Below, piece after piece: positions 1-8,491 of a DNA stretch of 35,566 nucleotides. The translations under genes and the position numbers were made by a program. The DNA is taken from contig JAJFKP010000032.1 of NCBI GenBank assembly GCA_021773135.1, positions 1-35,566 on the forward strand, read 5' to 3'. Each line of letters starts with the position of its first letter. The first letter of the stretch is position 1. Below the pieces are notes generated by a model, which had not been told where the DNA came from, ran no database searches, and worked only from the letters and a program-made list of their open reading frames with translations. This DNA comes from Woeseiaceae bacterium. Lineage in GTDB: Bacteria > Pseudomonadota > Gammaproteobacteria > Steroidobacterales > Woeseiaceae.

Positions 1-1
1 T

Positions 2-937
<936 letters not shown>

Positions 938-945
938 GTGACGCC

Positions 946-980
946 TGATTTACAGGCGATCTTTGATCGCCTGTAAATCA
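946..980 (+). terminator. Perfect 16-bp inverted repeat just after hppA, without a T-tract
   Basis: TGATTTACAGGCGATC (946-961) is repeated exactly in inverse at 965-980 around a 3-base loop. It begins 8 bases after the hppA stop codon. No T-run follows on either strand, so it is not a standard intrinsic terminator. It may protect the 3' end of the mRNA or assist the T-rich terminator at 1058-1090. Confidence 0.45.
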
Positions 981-1057
981 ACACGGCGGAATTTATGCCC
1001 GCGAAGCGGAGGTTTGCAGGGTATGGGTAGGCCGACTACCAAACGCTGTCAGGAAAC

Positions 1058-1090
1058 AAAAAAAGCCCGGCCGTATGCTGGGCTTTTTTT
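1058..1090 (+). terminator. Intrinsic terminator after hppA, symmetric
   Basis: Seven A's, then GCCC (1065-1068) pairing with GGGC (1080-1083), then seven T's (1084-1090). The A-tract and T-tract extend the stem, so it could work in both directions. It ends hppA transcription. Confidence 0.8.
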
Positions 1091-1134
1091 GCTCTGCAGC
1101 GCGGCAGTCCGCCTCAGGGCGAAGCGATCCGTCG

Positions 1135-1223
1135 GCGAATAGGAAGTATAAGCCGCCTTTGTTTGATCAGCGGATTCGGTCGAATCGTCAGGGGCGTGTT
1201 GCAATCGGGGTGTTGATGGCAGG
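1135..1223 (+). repeat. 89-bp direct repeat, copy 1 (left of nhaB-usp)
   Basis: This segment, from GCGAATAGG to TTGATGGCAGG, matches 3993-4081 in the same orientation with only three differences by eye. It encodes nothing recognisable. It lies 198 bp after the hppA stop. The two copies bracket nhaB and the universal stress gene. Confidence 0.9.
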
Positions 1224-1643
1224 ACTGATTCGACCTGAGGTGGCATAGACGTTGTCTTGCCTTTCAGTTTGGATGCGGTTCTACTTCAGCTGAACCCGTG
1301 TTGGTTCTGTCGGAACAGTGCAAATCACGCCACCCGTATGAACCGATAGGAACGACATTTCAATAAAAAGGTGCCTGTACCAGAAACTGCGCGTTGGTCC
1401 AGGTTGCAAAGTCGCTGCAGATATCGCAATAAGCCTCAAAAATTGGCTGAGAATTTTACTATACTGGGGTAGAATCCGTTCGATTTCGCCCGGACCCGAT
1501 CGGCCAATTAGAATTGTCGATCTCGCCCGGGCATTTTATGTTCAGGCTTTCCTGATTTCAGAAAAAGAAAGGAGAAATCCTCTGGAATCAATTTGCAGCG
1601 ATGCAAGAGCGCTCGGACAAACGTCAATCTAAGGAAGCAATCG
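1224..1643. other. Non-coding leader region between repeat copy 1 and nhaB
   Basis: No gene is seen here. A TATACT hexamer at 1460-1465 resembles a -10 box but has no convincing -35 at a usable distance. The stretch is A+T-richer than hppA. The sequence AAGGAA at 1631-1636 is the ribosome binding site of nhaB. I recognise no riboswitch. Confidence 0.5.
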
Positions 1644-3173
1644 ATGTCAACTGCAATTGCAAGTGATACCCACAATCCAGCTACTCTTTTGGACACGTTC
1701 CTTGGTCCAACGCCAATGTGGTACAAGAAGGCGGTAATTGCCGCACTTGTTTTGAATATTCCAGCGTTCTTTATCCTGGGACCACTAGTTACTTCATGGA
1801 TCATTCTGTTTGAGTTTATTTTTACACTGGCAATGGCATTGAAATGCTTCCCGCTGCAGCCAGGGGGCTTGCTTGCAATACAAGTTCTGGCGCTGGGGCT
1901 AACGGATACCTACCACGTTTATGAAGAAGTGCTACACGGGCTGCCGGTGATTCTCCTGGTTGTCTTCATGGTGGCCGCTGTGCATTTTCTCAGGGAGATG
2001 CTCTTCAAGTTCATCAACAAGGTGTTATTGGGAATTAGGTCCCGAGTCATAATGAACTTTGCGACGGTGGTAGTTGTTTCCGTGCTTTCAGCCTTTCTTG
2101 ATGCCTTGACCATTCTGGCAATTCTTATTGCGCTAACTACGACCTTCTACCTTGTGTATGAAAGAGTGATCACCAAGGTCGGGCACGAACCTGGATTGCC
2201 ATCCGATGACAGCCATATTGAAGAATCGCATTTGGAAGATCTGGAAGCTTTTCGCGGCTATCTCCGTGGCTTGTTGATGCATGGTGCGGTTGCTACTGCG
2301 ATCGGTGGAGTTAGTACCCTGGTAGGCGAGCCCGAGAATATCGTTATCGGTAGCCATACCGGCTGGGACTTCGTGACATTCTTTCTGATCAATGCTCCCG
2401 CCACGATGCCAACCCTGGTGTCTGGCTTCATCATGTGCCTCCTGTTGGAGAAGATTCGACCCTTCGGAAAGTTTTTCGGCTATGGCAATGAACTGCCGGA
2501 AGACGTGCGCACAGTACTCGCGGATGAAGATGCACGTATTCAAGAATCAGAAACTGACAGGGATCGCCTGGTTATCAAGATTCAAGTCGTTGTATTCTTA
2601 ATAATGGTCATAGCATTGTCACTGCACCTGGCTGAGGTCGGCTTGATTGGCCTCGGTATAATCATTCTCGCTTCATCCATGCTGGGTGAGACTGACGAGC
2701 ATAGTATTGGAAAGGCTTTTGTGGAAGGTCTACCCTTTGCATCACTCCTGGTCGTGTTCTTCGCCATTGTTGCAATGATTAACGATCAGCAGATGTTCAC
2801 GCCAGTTATGGAATGGGTATTGTCGCTGGATGGCAGGATGCAGGTGTTCATGGTGTTCGTGACCAACGGTGCCTTATCCGCTATTAGTGATAATGTATTC
2901 GTAGCAACTATCTACATGGACCAGATCTCGCCACTATTGGAGGCAGGTGTTTTGTCACGCGAATTATATGAGGCGCAATCTGTTGCGGTGGTGATGGGTA
3001 CAGGTATTCCTAGTATGTCTACCCCTAACGGGCAAGCAGCTTTCCTGTTCCTGTTAATGTCAGGCATAGCACCGAAGATCAGATTGGGATATGTCACAAT
3101 GGTATTCATGGCCCTGCCGTACTTTATAATCACATCAATTACGGCCGGCATCGTCATGTATAACTGGTTGTAG
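1644..3173 (+). CDS. nhaB: Na+/H+ antiporter NhaB
   Basis: A 509-residue inner-membrane protein that exports Na+ in exchange for protons, contributing to sodium and pH homeostasis. It shows the NhaB pattern from the start: LGPTPMWYKKAVI, then EFIFTLAMALKCFPLQPGG and SAFLDALTILAI, with about a dozen hydrophobic segments and a hydrophilic central loop (about residues 180-200). Length matches E. coli NhaB (513). I chose the ATG at 1644 because AAGGAA lies 7 bases before it and the protein then begins like its family; an upstream in-frame ATG at 1593 has its purine-rich stretch too far away. Codon use is visibly A+T-richer than in neighbouring housekeeping genes, and the gene lies between 89-bp direct repeats, so acquisition by transfer is plausible. 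A terminator follows at 3219-3256. Confidence 0.95.
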   Translation: MSTAIASDTHNPATLLDTFLGPTPMWYKKAVIAALVLNIPAFFILGPLVTSWIILFEFIFTLAMALKCFPLQPGGLLAIQVLALGLTDTYHVYEEVLHGLPVILLVVFMVAAVHFLREMLFKFINKVLLGIRSRVIMNFATVVVVSVLSAFLDALTILAILIALTTTFYLVYERVITKVGHEPGLPSDDSHIEESHLEDLEAFRGYLRGLLMHGAVATAIGGVSTLVGEPENIVIGSHTGWDFVTFFLINAPATMPTLVSGFIMCLLLEKIRPFGKFFGYGNELPEDVRTVLADEDARIQESETDRDRLVIKIQVVVFLIMVIALSLHLAEVGLIGLGIIILASSMLGETDEHSIGKAFVEGLPFASLLVVFFAIVAMINDQQMFTPVMEWVLSLDGRMQVFMVFVTNGALSAISDNVFVATIYMDQISPLLEAGVLSRELYEAQSVAVVMGTGIPSMSTPNGQAAFLFLLMSGIAPKIRLGYVTMVFMALPYFIITSITAGIVMYNWL

Positions 3174-3218
3174 ATACATTATCTCGTCCTTGGGTCTCAT
3201 CCCTGGGTGAAAACGAAT

Positions 3219-3256
3219 AAAACACCGAGTAGGTAAAATACCCGCTCGGTGTTTTT
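3219..3256 (+). terminator. Intrinsic terminator of nhaB
   Basis: ACACCGAG (3222-3229) pairs with CTCGGTGT (3245-3252), with a further GGT/ACC inside, followed by a T-run (3252-3256). It lies about 50 bp after the nhaB stop. Confidence 0.85.
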
Positions 3257-3371
3257 CGTTTGGTAGTCAGGATTCGAAAAGAGAGATTGAGAAATTCACC
3301 TACTGCTGGCGAGGAGAATTTCAAGCTACACTCTTTAAGCCCTTGTAAGAAATTTTGATGCGACTAAATGC

Positions 3372-3399
3372 AAAAAGCTGCTAAGGGAGTAGCAGCTTT
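3372..3399 (-). terminator. Intrinsic terminator of the universal stress gene
   Basis: On the minus strand AAAGCTGCTA (3399-3390), a 6-base loop, then TAGCAGCTTT (3383-3374) running into a T-run of five in total. The 10-bp stem is perfect. It lies about 70 bp downstream of the stop at 3471. Confidence 0.8.
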
Positions 3400-3470
3400 A
3401 GAATGCTTGTTACAAATGTTTTTGAATATTCATAACTTTATTTGTTTTTCTGGAACTGTTTTCCAGCGAC

Positions 3471-3908
3471 TTAGGTAGCGTCGCCTGCATGCACTGTCAA
3501 GATGTCACTCTTGGAACCATGCAATAATTTATTAGCGGTGGTTCCAAGCATGCGCCTTTCTCGTGAGTACCCGTGACTGCCGATCACAATAACATCTGCT
3601 TCAATGTCTTCGCATGTTCTGCGGATTTCTCCGGCTCTATCTCCTACCACAGTATGTATTTGATCTGCTGGAATCTTATCTGAAGTCTCAAATTCCTTTA
3701 GCTGTGCAGCGGCCTGCTCAACAGCATCGTCTTCCAAGGCTTGAAAGTTTTCTTTATAGACTTTCAAGGCATAGCCTTCGGTCACCGGTTGAACAACATG
3801 GATGAGATGTATTCTCGCGGGGTTATCGTTCGTAAGCCTTAGGGCAGCATCCAATACTTTTCGGCTGGTCTCGGAGAAATCCACTGCCGCTAGAACTTTC
3901 TTGTACAT
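3471..3908 (-). CDS. Universal stress protein, UspA family
   Basis: A 145-residue single-domain cytoplasmic protein of the UspA fold. It starts MYKKVLAAVDFSETS, as is typical, and ends with the nucleotide-binding loop GSHGYSRERRMLGTTANKLL (G-x2-G-x8-G-T), so ATP binding is likely. The start at 3908 is preferred to an upstream ATG at 3941 because AAGGAA lies just before it and the family begins with this MYKK segment. It is convergent with nhaB and has its own terminator. Both genes sit between the 89-bp repeats, suggesting they arrived or moved as a salt/stress cassette. The precise role is unknown; these proteins generally support survival during stress. Confidence 0.93.
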   Translation of the reverse strand: MYKKVLAAVDFSETSRKVLDAALRLTNDNPARIHLIHVVQPVTEGYALKVYKENFQALEDDAVEQAAAQLKEFETSDKIPADQIHTVVGDRAGEIRRTCEDIEADVIVIGSHGYSRERRMLGTTANKLLHGSKSDILTVHAGDAT

Positions 3909-3992
3909 GACTATTTCCTTGGTAAATTTTCGAGATTGCAATTAAAGCCTAAGCCAGATTAAAGCTCAAGCCGGAAATGGGATAGTTGACCT

Positions 3993-4081
3993 GCGAATAG
4001 GCAGTATAAGCCGCCTTTGTTTAATCAGCGGATTCGGTCAAATCGTCAGGGGCGTGTTGCAATCGGGGTGTTGATGGCAGG
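3993..4081 (+). repeat. 89-bp direct repeat, copy 2 (right of nhaB-usp)
   Basis: Same orientation and length as 1135-1223, with three substitutions by eye: A/C, G/A and G/A. It lies upstream of the usp start and before the hppA remnant. No integrase or transposase is nearby. Confidence 0.9.
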
Positions 4082-4241
4082 TTGAACGCCGCGATGCAGG
4101 CGGAGCCGCACCCTGGCGACGTCGTTGGGTCCGTGATTCTTCCCCTTTCACCCGGAAATGCCAGCAGGCAAAGCCGCCGGTCAACACGCGCATGGCCTGA
4201 TCCTCTGGGTCCAGTGCAGTGGGCGATCAACAATCAAGGCT

Positions 4242-4568
4242 CTGTTCGCCGAGTTCCTGACCTGTACCGATCTGCTGCCAGCGCGGCCGCGTTTAAGATG
4301 ATCGAGGAAGTGCGGCGTCAGTTCCGCGACGATCCGGGCATCATGGAAGGCACCAGCGATCTGGGCGTCAAACGCGGGCGGCGCCTGGGACAACGCCATG
4401 AAGTACATCGAAGCCGGCAATCTCGGTGGCAAGGGCACCGACGCCCACCAAGCTGCAGTCACCGGCGACACGGTTGGCGACCCTTACAAGGATACTGCAG
4501 GCCGGGCGATCAATCCGCTGATCAGGATTATCAACATAGTCGCGCTGCCGATGGTGCCGCTGCTCTGA
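4242..4568 (+). pseudogene. Broken chimeric remnant of a second pyrophosphatase gene
   Basis: Three blocks match hppA in order. Block 1 (4242-4280) matches 281-319 moderately. Block 2 (4281-4360) matches 447-526 with three mismatches. Block 3 (from about 4358) matches 694-780 closely. The 170-bp gap between blocks 2 and 3 lies between two GCGATC motifs in the intact gene (522-527 and 692-697) and shifts the frame. After about 4444 the sequence stops resembling the local hppA and instead encodes [21 protein letters not shown] and [13 protein letters not shown] up to a stop at 4566-4568. That ending is typical of K+-independent H+ pumps. The remnant therefore joins pieces of two pyrophosphatase types and cannot give a working protein. 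The stretch 4082-4241 before it shows nothing I recognise. Confidence 0.88.
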
Positions 4569-4620
4569 TCTGTGTGCAGGAACTGCGGACGTAAGTTCAG
4601 GCCGGCTCGATATTCAAGAA

Positions 4621-4647
4621 CGCCTGGCGCAGATCAGGCGGCTTTTT
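4621..4647 (+). terminator. Intrinsic terminator after the hppA remnant
   Basis: CGCCTG (4621-4626) pairs with CAGGCG (4635-4640), followed by GC and five T's (4643-4647). It is probably the retained terminator of the former second hppA gene. It also lies just beyond the stop of the minus-strand GGDEF-EAL gene. Confidence 0.7.
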
Positions 4648-4657
4648 GTGGCAGGCT

Positions 4658-7018
4658 TCAGGAATCGAGCGCCCTGAACGTCCCGGTATTAGCGGCACCA
4701 AGGATGGCAGGAGGTTCAACGAAATTTCCCTGCACATAGTCGATCCCTACCTCACGCAGCCAGTCGAAGTCTTCCTGCTCCTCAACCTGTTCGGCCACCA
4801 CTTTGAAATCCATCGTGCGCGCGAGCTTTATCATTGCACCGACCATTTCCTGGTTTACCTGGTCGGTGGTCAGGTTGCGCGTGTAGGTGCCATGAATTTT
4901 GAGGTAGTCAATAGGCAGGCTTTTCAGACTGGAAAACGCACCCAGCCCGCTGCCGAAGTCGTCGAGTGCAAATTCACAGCCAATGCCATGCAGTACTTCA
5001 ATAAATCTTTGCGCATACTGCACATTGGTTGATATCGCGCTTTCCGTCACCTCGAAACAAACGTCACCCGGCTGTACACCGCTGTGATCCAGGGCTTCGA
5101 CAACGAAGGTAAGAAATTCCTCGTCGCCCAATGTCTGCGCGGATATGTTTATTGCGCAGCTGCGGTTGCTCGCCAGCTTGATCTCGCCTGACTTGATGGC
5201 CGCAAGTGTTGTGTTAACCACCCAACGATCAATTTGCGGCATCAATTGGTAACGCTCCGCCGAGCGCAGGAAATCAGCAGAGTTCGGGCTGCGGCCGCGC
5301 TCATCCGGCAAGCGTATTAGCACCTCGACTGCCGGCCCGGTGGCGGCACCTGTTCCCGTGGCGATAATCGGCTGGGTCGCCAGTTCAAATTTACTTTCCT
5401 GCAGAGCGTCCTGGAGCATCCGCAGCCACTGGATATCACCGCGCTCGCGCGCCACTGCCTCGTCACGCGCCGAGTAGACGTGTACCTGGCCGCGCCCGCG
5501 CTGTTTCGCCACGTAACACGCAGAGTCTGCCGCACTCATCAGATCCTGGATCGAGCCGCTGTTGCCGCTGATCTCGACTAACCCGATTGATATGCCGATA
5601 TTGAAAATCTTGTCCTGCCACACGAAACGGTAATCTGCGACCGCAGTGCAGATATCAGCAGCGATTTGCTGTGCCTTTTCGAGCGGGCACCCGATCAGCA
5701 GCGTACCGAATTCATCTCCACCCAGTCGTGCCACGAAATCCGAGTCGCGCACCTGGTCACGTATTAGGCTGGCAACTTCACGCAGCATGTTGTCGCCGGC
5801 CATATGACCACAGCTGTCATTGACCGCCTTGAATCGGTCGAGGTCCATGTAGAAAAGGATATGTACCGCCTCTTCGGAGTGTGCTGTATCCATTGCCTCC
5901 TCAAGCCGCCGCTCGAATTCACGTCGATTGATGAGCCCCGTCAGTGCATCGTGTGCAGCCTGGTAACTCATCTGACGAGTGAGGCCGCGTATTTCGCTGA
6001 CATCATGAATAACGACCACCGCACCGGAAATCCCTGTCCCTGGCGCCTTGATCGGCGAGGCAGTTATTTCTACCGAGTGTTCGTTGCTGCCCTCGCGGCT
6101 GACAAGCAGTGCCCGGCGCCCCATGTTTACTCGCCGTCGAATTGACAGGCAGCGTTCCACCGGATCCCCGAGCGCCCTTCGATCGACCTCATCAATCAGA
6201 GCAAACAGTTCCCCTGTTCTGTGACCGGCAGCATCATCGCGATTGACATTAGTCATCAACTCCGCCGCATGATTCATGTAATCAATACGGCCTTCGGTAT
6301 CCGTCGTAATGACTCCTTCAGAAATTGACTCGAGCGTGTATTGCGCCTGGAGTTTGCTGCGGCTCAGTGAAACTTCGAGGTTTTTTCGATAACTTACATC
6401 GCGGGCGATGGTCAGAACGGCGTTGCTGCCATGATGCTCGATCAGGGAACTCTGTGCCTCTACCCACATCCCGGTTTCGTCGCCGTTGATAAGCTGAATC
6501 TCGAGCTTGTTGGGCGCGGTATCGCCGCTTAAGTGCTTGGCCATCGTCTTGCGAAACAGGGCGCGATAGGCGGGCTTGACCAGATCGGCAACATCCCTGC
6601 CCTGAAGCTGCTCCGGGTTCAATCCGATCAGGCTCGCTGCACTTTGATTCGCGAGCAATATGCGTTCGTCATGCACCAGCACGATCTCTGGCAACGTTTG
6701 CGCAAAGTCGGCGAACAAACGATCTCTGTCGTGAATTTCTTCGTCCCGTTCACCGATGGCATCGAACAATCTGTTGATGGTTTTTGCGACTTCACTGATG
6801 CCACCGCTGCCGCGCTCCGACAGGCGCCGACCAACCGATGAATCGGCTGAGACTGCAATCAGCTCGTCGTTTAGCCGTTTGACCCGACCCACGATTCGGC
6901 TCTTGTCTCGCCAGATAAGGAAAAGTGCCAGTGCGACCGCCGCCAGCAGAATGCCGAGCATTATGATGATAACGTTCGGTGCCATTAGCGGTTCGCCGCG
7001 CGCCACAGAAAGCTGCAC
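4658..7018 (-). CDS. Membrane-anchored PAS-PAS-GGDEF-EAL cyclic-di-GMP signalling protein
   Basis: A 786-residue protein that probably makes and/or degrades cyclic-di-GMP. The order is: one membrane helix (about residues 14-36), a HAMP-like linker (40-95), two PAS sensor domains (about 100-215 and 220-345), GGDEF (about 352-520) and EAL (about 540-775). GGDEF is intact at 433-437 and an RxxD inhibitory site (R424, D427) lies five residues before it. In the EAL domain the signature reads EVL (565-567). N624, ExTE (656-659), DD (686-687), K707, E743 and Q763 are present, but the usual Asp two residues after the Lys is His709. The phosphodiesterase may therefore be weakened. The GTG start at 7018 has GGGGAG 14 bases upstream; an ATG at 6985 is an alternative that keeps the helix. 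Confidence 0.93.
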   Translation of the reverse strand: MQLSVARGEPLMAPNVIIIMLGILLAAVALALFLIWRDKSRIVGRVKRLNDELIAVSADSSVGRRLSERGSGGISEVAKTINRLFDAIGERDEEIHDRDRLFADFAQTLPEIVLVHDERILLANQSAASLIGLNPEQLQGRDVADLVKPAYRALFRKTMAKHLSGDTAPNKLEIQLINGDETGMWVEAQSSLIEHHGSNAVLTIARDVSYRKNLEVSLSRSKLQAQYTLESISEGVITTDTEGRIDYMNHAAELMTNVNRDDAAGHRTGELFALIDEVDRRALGDPVERCLSIRRRVNMGRRALLVSREGSNEHSVEITASPIKAPGTGISGAVVVIHDVSEIRGLTRQMSYQAAHDALTGLINRREFERRLEEAMDTAHSEEAVHILFYMDLDRFKAVNDSCGHMAGDNMLREVASLIRDQVRDSDFVARLGGDEFGTLLIGCPLEKAQQIAADICTAVADYRFVWQDKIFNIGISIGLVEISGNSGSIQDLMSAADSACYVAKQRGRGQVHVYSARDEAVARERGDIQWLRMLQDALQESKFELATQPIIATGTGAATGPAVEVLIRLPDERGRSPNSADFLRSAERYQLMPQIDRWVVNTTLAAIKSGEIKLASNRSCAINISAQTLGDEEFLTFVVEALDHSGVQPGDVCFEVTESAISTNVQYAQRFIEVLHGIGCEFALDDFGSGLGAFSSLKSLPIDYLKIHGTYTRNLTTDQVNQEMVGAMIKLARTMDFKVVAEQVEEQEDFDWLREVGIDYVQGNFVEPPAILGAANTGTFRALDS

Positions 7019-7342
7019 TTAATGAATGCTCTCCCCGTGCTATGTTTGATGTGTAAGCGCAAGTGCTGCCTGTCCCTGTATGGCCGTCTCGGCAAATAAT
7101 GTTGCGAAACGATCATTTGTTATTATTATGCGCTCGCGCAGTGTCTCCGACACTGGGAGCCGAGGCATTTTTTGGCATTGTGGTTTATGCACGCTTAAGG
7201 ATATCTCAGCAGCCCCACCGCACCGGGGCGATTCACCATAATTCGGAAAGCGCTCGCATTTAAACGTCGTGCAAGGTGGCAATTTGCCTGCCTGAATCTT
7301 CGTATCTTTATATATTTCAATCGATTACAGGCCCAAACCGCA
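7019..7342. other. Divergent intergenic region between the GGDEF-EAL gene and the pcm-like gene
   Basis: No gene is seen. It holds two short hairpins: CAGTGTC/GACACTG (7139-7145 and 7149-7155) and GCCCC/GGGGC (7212-7216 and 7225-7229). TTGCGA (7102-7107) and TATTAT (7124-7129), 16 bases apart, form a possible rightward promoter. An A/T-rich TTATAT at 7308-7313, 18 bases after TTGCCT (7284-7289), is a second candidate closer to the gene. Confidence 0.4.
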
Positions 7343-7993
7343 ATGAATACTGAACCGATCCGCCACCAGATGGTCATGCAGCAAATTCGCACCTGGGATG
7401 TCTTCGATGCGAACATTTTGCGTACTTTCGACGACCTGCCCCGCGAGCAGTTCGTACCGGCAGAATTCGTGGACGTTGCGTATGCGGATACCGAGATACC
7501 GCTGCCGCACGGGCAATGCATGCTGCGCCCTTCTATCGTTGGCAAAATACTGCAAGCGCTGGTCCTGCAATCGCACGAGTCTGTGCTTGAGATCGGCACC
7601 GGGAGTGGCTATCTGACTGCATGCATCGCGAGGCTGGCCGGTTCCGTCACGAGCATCGACATTTTCGAGGATTTCATCAATAGCGCCGGGCGTAAACTGC
7701 AGGATGCCGGGGTGGTAAACGTGACACTCGAGTGTATGGATGGCATGGCAGAGCTCCCGGATGGCGAATTCGACGCAATCGTCATGACCAGCGCGGTGCC
7801 GGAGCTGAATCAGGCCTATGCAGAACCGCTCAAACCCGGTGGACGATTGTTTGTTGTTGCCGGCCCGGCACCCGTTCGCACCGCAATGCTCGTTACGAGA
7901 GCTGCAGATGGCCAATTCGAAGTCGACGAATTATTCGAAACGGACATACCGGAGCTCATCAACCTGGAACAGGAGACAATTTTTTCGTTTTGA
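7343..7993 (+). CDS. Protein-L-isoaspartate O-methyltransferase-like protein
   Basis: A 216-residue cytoplasmic SAM-dependent methyltransferase of the PCMT family, which repairs isoaspartyl residues in aged proteins. It starts MNTEPIRHQMVMQQIRTWDV, has the family segment LPREQFVP, and SAM motif I as VLEIGTGSGYLTACIA (about residues 81-96). Proteins next to tolC and a rhodanese form a divergent branch of this family, and repair activity is not certain for that branch. The gap to the rhodanese gene is 74 bp and to tolC about 100 bp more, so the three are probably co-transcribed. No strong Shine-Dalgarno precedes the ATG, but the N-terminus aligns with relatives. Confidence 0.85.
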   Translation: MNTEPIRHQMVMQQIRTWDVFDANILRTFDDLPREQFVPAEFVDVAYADTEIPLPHGQCMLRPSIVGKILQALVLQSHESVLEIGTGSGYLTACIARLAGSVTSIDIFEDFINSAGRKLQDAGVVNVTLECMDGMAELPDGEFDAIVMTSAVPELNQAYAEPLKPGGRLFVVAGPAPVRTAMLVTRAADGQFEVDELFETDIPELINLEQETIFSF

Positions 7994-8067
7994 ACGAAAC
8001 TACCTGGCGCGCTGGAGCATCTATAGCTGTGTCCGGTCGCGCATGATGTTGGGTAAGGAATCGAGTT

Positions 8068-8388
8068 TTGGTTGAAGATATTTCACCGGCAGAATTTGTC
8101 CGGCGCCGGGAATCTGACTCCCGTTGGCAGTTGCTTGACGTGCGTGAACCCTGGGAAGTCGAAACGGTGTCGATCGCAGGTTCAGTATTTATTCCGATGG
8201 CTGAAGTTCCCGCAAGACGGGCTGAGCTGGACAAGCATTGCCCGACCGCGGTGCTCTGTCACTCCGGTGGTCGAAGCCGGCGGGTAGCCGAATTCCTGTT
8301 TGCGGCAGGTTACACCCAAGTGGCCAATATCGCCGGTGGTGTCGATGCGTGGGCGCAGGATTTAGACTGTACCTTGCCGCGGTACTAG
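8068..8388 (+). CDS. Single-domain rhodanese-like protein
   Basis: A 106-residue sulfurtransferase-type domain similar in size to GlpE. It has the LLDVREPWE segment and the active-site loop CHSGGRS (about residues 65-71), so the catalytic Cys is present and a persulfide could form. The physiological sulfur donor and acceptor are unknown. The start is TTG at 8068, supported by AAGGAA 7 bases upstream; nearby ATGs at 8043 and 8046 are out of frame. It lies between the pcm-like gene and tolC. Confidence 0.88.
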   Translation: MVEDISPAEFVRRRESDSRWQLLDVREPWEVETVSIAGSVFIPMAEVPARRAELDKHCPTAVLCHSGGRSRRVAEFLFAAGYTQVANIAGGVDAWAQDLDCTLPRY

Positions 8389-8491
8389 ACAGCACCGGAA
8401 GGTCAGTAGAAAAACGGGCTTGACTGATATAGTGATATAGTTGACCATAACACCTGTCGGATTACGCGACCGGTCCTCTGGAAAAATACGA

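Noticed and set aside
1460-1465. TATACT as an nhaB promoter
   Set aside because: No -35 hexamer at 15-19 bases; TTGGCT lies only 11 bases away.
1593-1643. Upstream ATG start for nhaB
   Set aside because: The purine-rich site is about 18 bases away and the added residues are not part of the NhaB family.
1224-1643. Li+/Na+-type riboswitch upstream of nhaB
   Set aside because: The A+T-rich leader shows no matching conserved core by eye.
1135-4081. Integrase-type attachment sites
   Set aside because: The repeats do not lie at a tRNA end and there is no integrase in the interval, so att sites are not supported.
4082-4594. A 170-codon plus-strand frame across repeat copy 2 and the hppA remnant
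   Set aside because: It runs out of frame with most of the pyrophosphatase blocks and matches no family; it is a by-product of the broken gene.
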